64,000 bases of DNA from Megalonaias nervosa (taxonomy: Eukaryota; Mollusca; Bivalvia; Unionida; Unionidae). A model generated the notes under the pieces. That model saw only the letters and a list, made by a program, of their open reading frames with translations. It was not told the origin of the DNA and made no database searches. The first letter of the stretch is position 1, and the number at the start of each line of letters is the position of its first letter. A program made the translations under genes and the position numbers. Positions 11,164 to 20,993 of this stretch are shown here, in pieces. The DNA is taken from assembly GCA_016617855.1 (NCBI GenBank), contig JAECUM010003668.1, positions 100,756 to 164,755 on the forward strand, written 5' to 3'.

Positions 11164-11678
11164 ATGGAACAAAATGAATTTGTAACACATCCCACCATTA
11201 AAAATTATGAAGCATCAAGAGATGATGTAATCAGGAACTGTCGACTGAAGAAAACCAGTCGGTTTTGTTAGTAATACTGGGTATCTCATGGTTACTATTG
11301 GAAAAAATAAAAAATATTTATCTCATAGATTCGTGTTCGAATATTTTCATGGAATAATCAAAGATGGACCTGTGATAGATCATATTAACTCAGATCAGAA
11401 AGATAACTCTTTATCAAACTTGCGGGCTGTTACACAAAGCCAGAATTGTAGATTTGGTGAGACAGGTATGCACAAAATGGTTGGAAAGAGAACTTTTAAA
11501 TGTAAATGCAGAGACTGGTGAAGAAAAAATATTTCCATCAATAAACGCGGCTGCTAAATATTTTGATATTCACCCGAGTCCGATACAATTTGTCGCAGAT
11601 AATACAAGAGAATCAGCATTTTCAAAGAAATTCAAGCAGCGAATCATGTTTAAATATCATACACATGAAGCAAGATAA
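11164..11678 (+). pseudogene. HNH endonuclease with NUMOD-like domain, two frameshifts
   Basis: Homing-type endonuclease. ATG 11164 gives a short N-terminal part with a NYEASRDD block typical of NUMOD4 leaders. The frame shifts near 11265 into the HNH core (HRFVFEYFHG, GPVIDHINSDQKDNSLSNL, VTQSQN; 11288-11520). It shifts again near 11510 into a C-terminal DNA-binding NUMOD-like part (INAAAKYFDI) ending TAA 11678. Such proteins cut DNA with a beta-beta-alpha-metal fold. It sits between the replication block and the AT-rich array and may be a passenger that invaded the element. HNH call is strong; the broken frame suggests it is inactive. Confidence 0.8.
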
Positions 11679-12156
11679 CTCTGTCATCGCTGATAGAGTA
11701 ACTGCACAGTTGTTCTGCTTGTTACTGCGTGACGTGTGAACAATCGTATTAAACAGCTATATGAGATAGTGATTCTTTTTTTTGTGTGTGTGTTTTGTAA
11801 TTATCTGTAGTCAGTGATCTGTATTTACTTTCATAAGTTGTATTTTAACTGTGTTTTTATTGGCTAGTGTTTATAAACTCATATTATTTTGCTTGTATAT
11901 GTGATCAGTAGATACATGTGAAATTAGTTAGGTTATTTTTAGATCTTATAGTCATCAACATCTGTTTCCAGTTACATCCGGCTGTATGTCCACATTGTGT
12001 TCAGTTAAAATGTGTGTGAAATTAAAATAAATCCACACTACAGTTTATTTAGCTGAAACGTGTGTGAAATCACACTGCATTTTATTCAGCTGGCAAGGGA
12101 CCCCGTGGAATGGTAGACCGACCATCATCGCTGCTGTTTATTTTTGGTTTATTTTA
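11679..12156. other. Polinton non-coding spacer
   Basis: No open frame worth calling. It contains two imperfect copies of a phrase around gtgtgtgaaat at 12010-12075. It may hold the 3' UTR of the HNH gene. Confidence 0.5.
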
Positions 12157-12690
12157 GAAATATTTTTATTTTTATTATTATATTAATTCTGATTCAGAAA
12201 TATTTTTATTTTTATTATCGTATTAATTCTGATTCAGAAATATTTCTATATTTATTATTATATTAATTCTGATTCAGAAATATTTTTATTTTTATTATTA
12301 TATTAATTCTGATTCAGAAATATTTTTATTTTTATTATTATATTAATTCTGATTCAGAAATATTTCTATTTTATTATTTTATTTTTATTATTATATTAAT
12401 TCTGATTCAGAAATATTTTTATTTTTATTATTATATTTTTATTATTGTATTATTTCTATATTATTTATATTCTGATTCAGAAATATTTTATTTTTATTAT
12501 TATATTTTTATTATTATATTATTTTTATATTATTTATATTAATTCTGATTCAGAAATATTTTTATTTTTATTATTTTATTTTTATTATATTAATTCTGAT
12601 TCAGAAATATTTTTATTTTTATTATTCAGAAATAATTTTTATTTTTATATTAATTCTGATTCAGAAATATTTTTATTTTTTTATTATAAT
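12157..12690. repeat. AT-rich array with ten copies of palindrome TTCTGATTCAGAA
   Basis: Perfect 13-bp palindromes at 12187, 12227, 12267, 12307, 12347, 12400, 12470, 12543, 12594 and 12654, set in tatttttatttttattatta filler. The first five are exactly 40 bp apart. An eleventh copy is at 13414, and degenerate relatives occur at 13975-14095. The array is gene-free. It could be an iteron-like binding site cluster or a satellite that grew inside the element. Confidence 0.9.
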
Positions 12691-12734
12691 ATTGAAATCA
12701 GAGAAATTTATTTGAGTTTCTTGATTTAATCGTG

Positions 12735-13380
12735 TAAATACCCCATCAGATTTTATGAAATTTGTTCAAATTCCTCAATTTCAATAGTGCAAACACCCCA
12801 TCAGATTTTAAGAAATTTGTTCAGATTTCTCAATCTTTTCATGTCAAAACCTCAGCAGATGTATGAAATTCAATCAGATTTGTCAGATTTTTTCAGTTTT
12901 ATAAAAATATTTCTAAATTTATTTTATATTATATAAACTGAATTCCAACAAAATTGTTAAGATTTCTCAGTTTAATCATGCAAGCACCCCATCAAAATCA
13001 TCAAAATTTGTTCCTCATTTTCAGTCATGCAAACATCAGATTTTAAGAAATTTGTTCAATTTTCTCATTCTTGTCGTGTCAAAACCCCAGCAGATTTATG
13101 AAATTTGTTCAGATTTGTCAGATTTTTTCAGTTTTATAAAAATATTTCATAAATTATTTTATATTATATAAACTGAAATTCAGCAAAATTGTTAAGATTT
13201 CTCAGTTTAATCATGCAAACACACCATCAAAATCGATGAAATTTGTTTGAATTCCTCAATTTCAATCGTGCAAACACCCCATCAGATTTTAAGAAATTCA
13301 AACAAATTTCTTGATTTGATTGTGCAAATACCCCATCGGATTTGTGAAATTTATTCAGATTTCTCAGAATTTTACATTTT
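12735..13380. repeat. Two-copy repeat of about 235 bp, AT-rich
   Basis: Direct imperfect duplication (for example cagattttttcagttttataaaa near 12885 and near 13120). It is built from short phrases such as ccccatcagattttaagaaatt that recur several times. No gene. Confidence 0.8.
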
Positions 13381-13486
13381 ACAGATTCAGAAATATTTTT
13401 ATTATTTTATTAATTCTGATTCAGAAATATTTTTTTAATTTTTATTATTTTATTAATTCTTATTTTAAATAAATATTTATTACATA

Positions 13487-13966
13487 ATGAATCAAGAAAA
13501 TATTAATGCTGTTATTGTTGCCATTAAGCAATTACAACATGACGTTGTAAAAATTTCTGATGAACTTAATCCTGAAAAAATTATGTGCGATTTTGAATCA
13601 TTACAATTTCGAAAATTCGAGAACAGGTATATACTACCATGCAATTACAGATTTGTAAAGTTGATTCAGCAGGCAATGTTGCAGTCGTTGGCTACAGTTA
13701 CAGATGATCAGATAAAATTATTTGTTCCACTTGCAAGCTCAATCGAAAAAATTAGGTCAAAATTATCTCACGAATACGAAACAAAAAAGAAAGTAAATGC
13801 TCGTATAAGACAACTGAATGAGATTATGGCAGCGAGTAAAGCCGCAGAAGAGTTACTTGCAAAGGATAGTGATGAGTGTTACTTGTCCCACAGTGAAAGT
13901 GAATGTAGTGACGATGATGTCACTGGCTCTGTTACTGTGACTTTGATACCAGCTAAAATACAGTAA
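13487..13966 (+). CDS. Intact orphan Polinton protein, 159 aa
   Basis: ATG 13487 to TAA 13966, uninterrupted in a copy where most genes are broken. The protein is mostly helical in appearance: an N-terminal half with KQLQHDVVKISDEL, a central LIQQAMLQSLATV stretch, and a charged coiled-coil-like part (EKIRSKLSHEYETKKKVNARIRQLNEIM). It ends in a strongly acidic, Ser-rich tail (DSDECYLSHSESECSDDD). No signal peptide, membrane segment or known catalytic motif was seen. It stands alone on the plus strand, with palindromic AT-rich repeats on both sides. I do not recognise the family; an acidic-tailed DNA- or protein-binding role is only a guess. Confidence 0.6.
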   Translation: MNQENINAVIVAIKQLQHDVVKISDELNPEKIMCDFESLQFRKFENRYILPCNYRFVKLIQQAMLQSLATVTDDQIKLFVPLASSIEKIRSKLSHEYETKKKVNARIRQLNEIMAASKAAEELLAKDSDECYLSHSESECSDDDVTGSVTVTLIPAKIQ

Positions 13967-14151
13967 AAAAATATTTACTCAGAATCTGATATTAATAATT
14001 TTTTATTCTGATAATAGCAAAAAAAATATTCTACTCAGAATCAGATTATTTATTTTTTATTCTGATAATAATATTTATTTTTTATTCTGATAATATTTTT
14101 TTTATTTCATGAAAGCGAGATCTACGAACGTAAGATCTATGATCTCAAGAT
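13967..14151. repeat. AT-rich repeats plus AGATCT-containing direct repeats
   Basis: Phrases ttttttattctgataat repeat four times, related to the palindrome array at 12157-12690. Then about 45 bp carry three nearby copies of an agatctacg/agatctatg phrase containing the AGATCT palindrome. The segment separates convergent genes and may act as terminator for both. Confidence 0.7.
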
Positions 14152-14562
14152 CTACGATCTCACATACAGATTTACAATCAATTCTTCTCCGTGTAAATCC
14201 AAAAGGTGTCCAGATTGATCAGTAAGTTTAAAATGTATCCGCGATAATAGTGGATTATGCACACGCAAATAAACGACGTTGATTGGTTCTGATACAATTA
14301 AATACCCTGGGGGGACTTGAGGGGTAAATGTGTATAAAATGTATCGTTGTTGGGCTTGATTAGATTTTTGTAAGTCTACTTGATAACTTCCGTCGATGGC
14401 ATCACAAACTAGATTGACTGTGATCGTTGGTGTAATATTTCCCGGAGAAACAGGTCTGCCACCCCCGTATGGATTGTTGTTGTATCTGAGAATTGTTGGT
14501 GATGGAGCTAGTTTATTGTACGCAGCAAGAACTTTTGGAAAATATTCATCAATGAACATCAT
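14152..14562 (-). CDS. Polinton virion protein candidate, 136 aa
   Basis: ATG 14562 to TAG 14152, uninterrupted. N-terminal FIDEYFPKVLAAYN, a Pro/Gly-rich middle, then a beta-rich C-terminus ending LTDQSGHLLDLHGEELIV. That closing block (Thr-Asp-Gln-x-Gly, Leu-Asp-x-x-Gly-Glu) is typical of small capsid-associated proteins of Polintons and adintovirus-like elements. It overlaps the end of the upstream gene by 14 bp, an arrangement seen in tightly packed virion operons. The capsid role is inferred from the motif and neighbours; it could be a truncated part of a larger minor capsid protein. Confidence 0.6.
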   Translation of the reverse strand: MMFIDEYFPKVLAAYNKLAPSPTILRYNNNPYGGGRPVSPGNITPTITVNLVCDAIDGSYQVDLQKSNQAQQRYILYTFTPQVPPGYLIVSEPINVVYLRVHNPLLSRIHFKLTDQSGHLLDLHGEELIVNLYVRS

Positions 14563-15542
14563 TGATTGATTTTTTTAGATTGTCATCGTTGATGATGTGA
14601 TGAGGCAGAATTACTCCAGTAGTATTAATTACACCAGGTATTCTAACTTTATATTTCAGTGAAGTATCACTAAAATATTATTTAAGGTCTGACGTGACAT
14701 TGTTTAGATGTTGTATATTTTTGATGATTTGTTGTTTTATTTCCTCAGAGTAGTGCGTGGTAATAAATTTATTAATTCATCAAGTATTTTTTTGTGTTCA
14801 GATTTTAACAAACTGGTGAATTCTTCATAAATTTTTCTCTTAAACATTATTAATCCACCATCGTTATACGTGTATATGTCACTTTTTACTATAAGGTCAG
14901 ACCCCTCAGCATAGTATAAATAATCACCGTCAAAAAATAATTCAACTTGTCCTGGTCTAGCTATAATCTTCCAATGATACATTTTTCGATATTCTGGATA
15001 TTTTATAAATATGTTTTTTTTGTGAGAAACTCCTCCTTGCATCGTTCTGGAGGTCCTTGATAAACCGGTGGAATATCAGGCCATCCAAGTACAGATCTGA
15101 TAGATCTTTGATAAATATCAACCGCGTAATCCGGTGAAAGAATTTCTATCGCCGACGACAACGTTGGTTCGTGGACGGTAATAGCTATCTTGGATTCTTT
15201 GCTTGTTATAGATTTAATTCTGTGCTGGAATTCTTCGTTGATTTGTTCGATCTGATAACTGCCCGTGGGTATACTGACTACTTGCCAATCGGGAGTTCCA
15301 TCGTCGCGGTTCTTATTTGCAAATACTAGTGAGTTATTCGGGGAAAGTCCACCAAACGATGTTGATCTGATATTTGGCCAAGTATAGTAAACTCGTAATT
15401 GTGCTAGTGCTATTTCTTTTACTGGAATTGCAGTTGGAAAAACAACACTAAATTCAGGATTAGTTGAACTAGTTGATATCATTGTTTTCAGCGGTGCTGT
15501 ATTGGCAGCATTCTGTTGTAGTAGTTCTTGTGACGACGACAT
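14549..15542 (-). pseudogene. Polinton capsid-associated protein, two frameshifts and a TAA
   Basis: ATG 15542 opens a clean first half with a beta-rich IPTGSYQIEQINEEF motif and SIRSVLGWPDIPP, patterns seen in Polinton vertex or fibre-attachment proteins. At an A8 run near 15009-15018 the frame shifts into a second part (14737-15042: HWKIIARPGQVELFFDG), then near 14745 into a third part that crosses TAA 14678-14680 and ends with GVILPHHIIND and TGA 14549. The three parts may be one gene or two adjacent genes fused by my reading. The first part is the most secure. The A-run break could also be a sequencing error. Confidence 0.55.
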
Positions 15543-15571
15543 TATTTAATTATCAATTTCTATTTAACTAA

Positions 15572-16036
15572 TTATAATTCCATCTTTGATTGTGAACAAT
15601 CTGGTTCTAATGCCTCATTGTAAATCTTAATTATTTCTGTGAACTCATCAGTAATTATACCATCGTTGAGGCACGACGAAATCAATGATGATAGCTTCAA
15701 GTACGCTAACATCACCGCGTGCAGTTTTAACGTGTACTCATGTAATTTTGCAGCTGTACACATAGATATTTTTTTTGCGATGATATTAAAAACACCAGCA
15801 ATTGTTGTTGCAGCTGAAACACAAATTGTTAAAACTGCCAGTGACGTCATTGTTACCGCAGACAAAATTACACCAGTTCCAGCAATGATCGCAGATGCCG
15901 AATAAACAACTACATCGATGACAACTGCGCGTCTGTGATATTTTTTTACTTGTGCATCGTATTCATCAATAATTTTTTTCAATTTGGTTTGTCACTCACA
16001 TACTTGATTGTATCTGTGTTGGTTAGCATCGATCAT
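15572..16036 (-). pseudogene. Polinton membrane protein with glycine-rich transmembrane pair, one TGA
   Basis: ATG 16036 to TAA 15572, 154 residues in one frame, with TGA at 15992-15994 (codon 15). The N-terminus is hydrophilic (EYDAQVKKYHRR). Two hydrophobic segments follow, VVIDVVVYSASAIIAGTGVI and TSLAVLTICVSAATTIAGVF, then a helical tail. Short two-span proteins in this position between fibre and capsid genes are common in Polintons and may belong to an internal membrane or entry apparatus; that role is inferred. If the TGA is a real stop, translation would have to begin downstream at a non-ATG codon. Confidence 0.65.
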
Positions 16037-16080
16037 TATTAATAAGTAGATTAATGCGACTAATTCAAAATTCTGAAGTA

Positions 16081-17073
16081 TTAAGTAATCAATTGAGGTG
16101 TTTCAGCGACAAATTCAAGACACCACCAGTAAGACGCTGCTGTTAATTTTTTATCAGATGGTTCCAGTATAAACGTTTCTTCAGTATCTTTATTTAACAC
16201 TATAAACACAGTTCCAGAAAAATTATTGGTTGAATGACAGCATGGAAATGTAGTAAATATCCTAAATTTTGCAGAGCTGAACACGGACAGCCTGTACACA
16301 CCAGTTACTTCCGCGGTATGTTTGATGGTGTTATTTTGCTGTGACCATGTTGATGATCCTTATGATACTGTGTATACAATATTGTTAATCTGCTGGTGAG
16401 GAATTTTAATCAGATTAGTTTTTTGAACGATATTAGGAATTCCACTGACAATATCATTGAGTTTTGTGTTAATGTTGGCGAGTCTAATATCAACGGTTGG
16501 TGGAGTTCCAAAAAATTCATTAATGGTTCTGTTTACGTTTTTGCAAAAATTCAGAAACAGTTGTACGTGATTAGTAAAATCAGTTTTGAGTATGGTCATT
16601 CCATCATTGATCGTCGACAATGAAGTTGTCATTGGAATATTGTTATTATCAACGTATATTTTTGTTGCAGCATCGAGATTATCTGTTGGTTCTTCCATGT
16701 TGGTAATTTTATTGTTGTTCATGTTAAGAATGCTGGTCATCATATCACTGGTTTTTAATAATCGTTCACCTATACTATTTCGGATCAATGACGGAGTAAC
16801 AACACTAGGGGCAAGCTTTCCTTCTCAGTCATACACGGCAACGAGACTTTCTCGTGCTGCTCTGTTACGAACAATAATATCGTTGATTGAAATATTACTC
16901 GTTTTCAATTTTCTTTCACGATTTTGAAATACTAAAAGTTCACCAGGATCAACGTTGGCAAGATTGAGCAGGTCAGATATTTCGTCACTGATCTGTTTTG
17001 TTACTTGTTTGAGTAAGTCTTCACCTGGTTTTTTGGTTTTAGTTTTAGCTGATCTTTCGTAAATATCTACCAT
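16081..17073 (-). pseudogene. Fibre-like virion protein, one TGA and one TAA
   Basis: Probable start ATG 17073 (MVDIYERS), one frame to TAA 16081, about 330 codons. Order: charged helix with ISDEISDLLNLANV; RNRAARESLVAVYD; TGA 16825-16827; TPSLIRNSIGERLL; the LDAATKIYVDNN block typical of tail-fibre and Polinton fibre shafts; a coiled-coil stretch; TAA 16360-16362; then a beta-rich C-terminal domain (TGVYRLSVFSSAKFRI, FSGTVFIVLN, WWCLEFVAETP) that looks like a TNF/C1q-type knob. It would form the receptor-binding spike. Both stops lie inside otherwise continuous coding sequence. Confidence 0.7.
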
Positions 17074-17097
17074 TATACAATACAATATAATAGTTGT

Positions 17098-17508
17098 TTA
17101 AAATGAACGATTCTGGTTAACGGTGTACTCGTGCACAACTTTATGAGGTGGTGCTGACGATGATGAAATCACGTCAAGTACAGCAAGTGCTTCTCTGCCA
17201 CATATTGGTGGGTCAGTTATTTTTTGTGTTGGTAATGTTGAATACCAGATTGGAATATTTTTATCGCTGCTCACATATTTTAAAAATTCTTTTGGTGGTG
17301 CTAACCCGTACAAATCAAAATAAACAATTCCACTTGGATCAATCGCGTATGCAACCCAATGTGTACCTGTGTTAGTGGATTTGTTGAGGTTAATAATACC
17401 AGTTTCAAAGTGGTTTGGTTTACACGGTAATTGATCACGCATAAAAACACCTCTGAAATTTTTTATGTTTAGCTGGGCAGTAGCATCAAGTAAATCAAAA
17501 TTGGACAT
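17098..17508 (-). CDS. Adenain-like cysteine protease (virion maturation)
   Basis: ATG 17508 (MSNFDLLDA) to TAA 17098, 136 residues, uninterrupted. The catalytic set of the adenovirus-type protease family is visible: His in GTHWVAYA, Asp in VYFDLYG, Gln in LPTQK, Cys in ICGREAL. It would cleave capsid precursor proteins during virion assembly. The open frame extends upstream of this ATG over a repeat belonging to the neighbouring pVI-like gene, so I place the start at MSNFD, 8 bp after that gene's end. One of the few Polinton genes here without a break. Confidence 0.88.
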   Translation of the reverse strand: MSNFDLLDATAQLNIKNFRGVFMRDQLPCKPNHFETGIINLNKSTNTGTHWVAYAIDPSGIVYFDLYGLAPPKEFLKYVSSDKNIPIWYSTLPTQKITDPPICGREALAVLDVISSSSAPPHKVVHEYTVNQNRSF

Positions 17509-17516
17509 TGGAAGAA

Positions 17517-18065
17517 TCAACGAGGTATCATTCCTGGTAATCTTAGTCCATGACCGTACCCAGGTATCGCTCCTGGTAATCTTAGACCGCGACCATACCC
17601 GGGTATCGTTCCTGGTAATCTTAGACCTCAACCATACCTGGATATCGTTCCTGGTAATCTCAGACCCTTTCCCTTTTTTTTAGATCTTTTTAAACCCTTC
17701 CCTGTAGCTTTCTTTAATGCAATTCCAGCAGCAATTCCAACAGTACCTAACGCAGCAGCTTTTGCAACAGCTGGGGCTGCAGCGGCTATTAACACGGGTA
17801 TAGCTGCGAGAAGTGGAAATATTCCACTGGTTTTAACAGCATTGCTAATAGCACTCGCAGAAAGATTAAGTCGTAATCCGGTTTTTGATTTTTTAGCATC
17901 GTTGAAGTGCTTTAGTTGACGTTCTGTCAGTGATAGTTTATTTGGACCACCTGAGATTTGTCCTTGTTTTAACGATATTGTTGTTTCACAGTTATCTTTG
18001 GACGCTGATTGTAGTTATTTAATCTGACCAGTAGTCAGACTGACACTAACATTATGATATGACAT
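17517..18065 (-). pseudogene. Adenovirus pVI/pX-like minor virion protein with C-terminal repeats, TAA and TGA
   Basis: ATG 18065 (MSYHNVSVSL) to TGA 17517, 182 residues in frame. The N-terminus has GQISGGPNKLSLTERQ, a pattern typical of Polinton minor core proteins. The middle is a hydrophobic Ala-rich helix (IPVLIAAAAPAVAKAAALG) like membrane-active pVI, then a basic patch KRSKKKGKG. The C-terminus has four copies of a GLRLPGxIPGYG-type repeat of about 13 residues, encoded by a 39-bp tandem repeat. TAA 18015-18017 (codon 17) and TGA 17628-17630 (within a repeat, where other copies have Arg or His) break it. It lies between capsid and protease genes. Role in membrane lysis or DNA binding is inferred. 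Confidence 0.7.
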
Positions 18066-18097
18066 TTATAATAATATTTTGATTTTTAAATTAACAA

Positions 18098-19474
18098 TTA
18101 CATGTTTTTGACTGGGGCATAAACTACTCTCATGCGGCCACCAGCACCTTCAAGTAGCATCGTTTTATTGGATAATATAACCACGATTGCTCTATAATTG
18201 GCAATTGCTCCTCTTTCAACATGAGCTCGAAAATGTATATCAATGACAGATTGCCTAAACAGATCTAAATGCTCCAGTGAAAAGTAGTAGATTGGATACA
18301 ATGTTGTAAAATCTAGTTGTGATATTTGTAAACCAGAATCGATATTTTGATCACATCCCATAAAAGTCATCAAACGATGATATGCATGTGCAACATGATT
18401 TTGATTTAAATTCAATAATATATCCTCTGAAGGTTCCTGATGTCCATTTATCCTTAAAGAAACTTCTGTGACGCCAAGTTGGTCAAATATCATTGTACTA
18501 TTTGTTTGTGAATTTACTTGTGCAGCATCTTGGAGCGCAACAAATATATGTCACGGTGCAGAAACACCTTGCTGTGATGCTATCTGCCATGTGAATAACC
18601 CATTATTGTTACTTTGAAAAGCATCTGTAGTTGTTGTCAACCATGATAGCATCGATTTACTGCCTTGATCCATAAAAGAAAGAAGTTTTTGTTCTTCGGT
18701 GATTGATGGAGTCATTGCTGGTATCCACGACGAAAGTTTTGATAAAACTAATTTACCAGCTTCACCAATAGGTCGCCAGATTGCATCATCATCATTAGCT
18801 TTTCGTACGAGTTCAATTTTATGCTTGGCTCCGAAAATAACCTTTCTGACATTTCTGCAGAATCCAAAAATATGTAATAATGGAATTGCACAAGAAAATT
18901 TTCTTCTTCTACCTTTCAACATTGATCGACATGTTGTAAATCCTAAATTGAAATCTGGATTAGCGCCATGAACCACCGGCCACACATCAGTGTCAGCGGT
19001 GTTGGCAAAGTTTCTTGGTTGTCTTATTTGATACTGTCTGTTGTCAGGGTTGTTAGAAGTGTCCTTGGCAAACATCATTGACGGACCAGCTGATCTCGAA
19101 TAATCATCACTGTATCTTGCTAGACCAAGTATTGTAGTGGCAACATTGACTTCTTTGAGAATTGATTCAATGGGTCTTCCATCAATGATGTACGTAGCGC
19201 TGTTGAACAATGCCATGATACCAATATTAACAAAACCAACTTGTACATCATCTCCATATTCAGTATCATCTGTTTTTAAAATTTCACCTTCTACTTCAAT
19301 AAACGCTTCAGCGGGTAAGAAATATCTGCTTGTATCCTGAACTGTTAGATCAATCCGATTATGCTGATCTGGCTGTTGTGCGTCATAAGAATAATACTGA
19401 TAATCACGCACAGACTCATCTTTGAGTACTGGTGCATCCATGTCAAATGTGGGATTGGATATACGCTTAAACAT
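18098..19474 (-). pseudogene. Polinton major capsid protein (double jelly-roll), one TGA
   Basis: ATG 19474 to TAA 18098, 458 codons, the size expected for a double jelly-roll capsid protein. A single TGA at 18551-18553 divides 307 residues from 150. N-terminal part: SRYFLPAEAFIEVEGE, MALFNSATYIIDG (jelly-roll strands), FCRNVRKVIFGAKHKIEL. C-terminal part: HIFVALQDAAQ, MIFDQLGVTEVSLRING, DFTTLYPIYYFS, all recognisable as the second jelly roll. In related capsids the stop position usually carries Arg (Pro-Arg before the strand), so decay of a CGA codon is the simplest explanation. It lies between the pVI-like and small basic protein genes. Apart from this codon the frame is clean. Confidence 0.85.
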
Positions 19475-19482
19475 CTTTATTA

Positions 19483-19915
19483 TTATTGTGTTCGTCTAAC
19501 ATGAGGACCGCTTCCTGCTACCAGACGAGCAGTTACATTTTTTTCTTTTTCTGATAGTGGTACACTAGCCAACTCTGCTAGTTTTTGATTTGCAGCTTTA
19601 TTTATTATTTTACTAACATTTGCAGGCATAACCTCAGTGGGTAATTTTACCAGCTGTGGTTTTCGTTGTGTCAATCGTGCTAATCTTTCTTTGATTGCCG
19701 ATAATTCTTTACCGGCAACATCGCCAACAGCACCATAACGTCTATGGCTTTCATACCTAATTGTTTTGCAACAGGTATTGCCTTTGGAGCTAACCTTGCA
19801 AATAGACCCTGAACAACATCACCAAGTCCATCGCCGTAGTACGTTTTATAGATTGGTAATCTTGAATTTATCACCTGACCATGGTCAGTCCACGTTGAGC
19901 ATTATGTATAATCAT
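19483..19915 (-). pseudogene. Small basic virion protein, probable frameshifts
   Basis: Probable ATG 19915. One frameshift near 19880 leads to LPIYKTYYGDGLGDVVQGLF, and another near 19735 to AVGDVAGKELSAIKERLARL, ending with SGPHVRRTQ and TAA 19483. The GDGLG...LF pattern resembles Polinton minor capsid or core proteins encoded just upstream of the capsid gene. Its stop is 9 bp before the capsid ATG. Confidence 0.55.
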
Positions 19916-19938
19916 TTTATTATAGTTATTGTATCTGT

Positions 19939-20963
19939 TTAATCACTGTAGTAATAGTCGGTAATTTCATCGATGAGTTCCCGGTAAACATTAATGTCCA
20001 TGATACCGCCTTTAAATAATCGTTGACAAATTGATGCTATTTCATTAATGATCTCAGGAGAGTTATTACGAGCTCATTTTCCTCCACTGAGGATTTCTAA
20101 CCTATCCACGTCAGCAAGGACATTATTGGGACATGGAGTAATACGACCACTTCCTTGAGTACCTATACCGCTTCCAGTTGCACCAGAGTCAGGTGATGGT
20201 TGTCCTTGTCATTGTGCTTGTTGTACTTGTTGTATTTGTTGTTCTGCTAGTTGTCCTAGTTGTTGTTGCAGTTGTAGTTCTTCTTTTTTCTCACTTGTTA
20301 TTAGACTAATATTTTTTTGTTCTTGTAAAAGTTTTTTTTTAATTTCATCGTCAAACTTCATGTAAGTTGGATCGTCATTTCTTACCTGATCAACTCTGTA
20401 GTGTATGCGATATATCCATTTGTTCCAGTCATCACGGCTTATATAACGGTTATGGTACTCTGGTTTCAGAAACTTTTCTTTATTATCATAACTTTTCGTG
20501 GTGCTCACAGCTAAATGTTTTATGTTTTTGGCTCTCCTAATATCATTAACACTTTCTACGGTAAATTTATCAATAAGCATAACTCTTGCTCATTTTGGTG
20601 TATGATACTTTGTATCGCCTTCTTCTTCAGCATGAGCTTGGTCTTCAAGTACTTCTTGTACTTTTTCTTGTAATTGTGGCTGAGCTGCAGCTATCTCACT
20701 TGGAAGTTCTCGCAGAATTTTTTTTGTTTTCTTAGTTGCTCTGCTATTTTTCCAGTTGCTTCAGTGTTTTTTTCCAACACGGGAAGAAGACCTTTAGTAG
20801 TCTTTGTAATAGATTTAAACAATTCTTCTGCGGCTTCTGCAAATCCTTCTTTGAGATCTTGACGTGCCTGTAGTTTTTGTTTAACAGAATCTCTCACGGG
20901 TAGATATTTATTGATTGCCTCTAGTTGCTCTCGAGCTAAAACTTGCCGAGTGAGCTTCACCAA
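19939..20963 (-). pseudogene. Coiled-coil Polinton structural protein, three TGA and one frameshift
   Basis: First gene from the right end, read leftward. It opens near 20963 (no clear ATG in frame; TTG or GTG at the start of VKLTRQVLAREQLEA) with helical, charged sequence. It shifts frame at an A8 run near 20710-20720, then stays in one frame to TAA 19939. TGA interrupts at 20590-20592, 20209-20211 and 20074-20076. Motifs: a Gln-rich segment (QLQQQLGQLAEQQIQQ), a Gly/Ser-rich linker, and a C-terminal helix (NSPEIINEIASICQRLF). A long coiled-coil gene at this position is usual in Polintons; its function is not known. Confidence 0.6.
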
Positions 20964-20993
20964 TCATTATTGATATAATAATGGTTTAATTAC

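Noticed and set aside
12157..13480. CRISPR-like array
   Set aside because: Repeats are AT-rich palindromes without unique spacers of constant length, in an animal genome.
17509..17631. Extended N-terminus of the protease gene
   Set aside because: The upstream codons overlap the repeat tail of the pVI-like gene in another frame; the protease family starts near MSNFD.
6058..20963. A proven UGA-to-Trp genetic code for the Polinton
   Set aside because: Several TGA positions correspond to family Arg rather than Trp, TGG is still the main Trp codon, and frameshifts and TAA codons show general decay. Kept only as a hypothesis to test.
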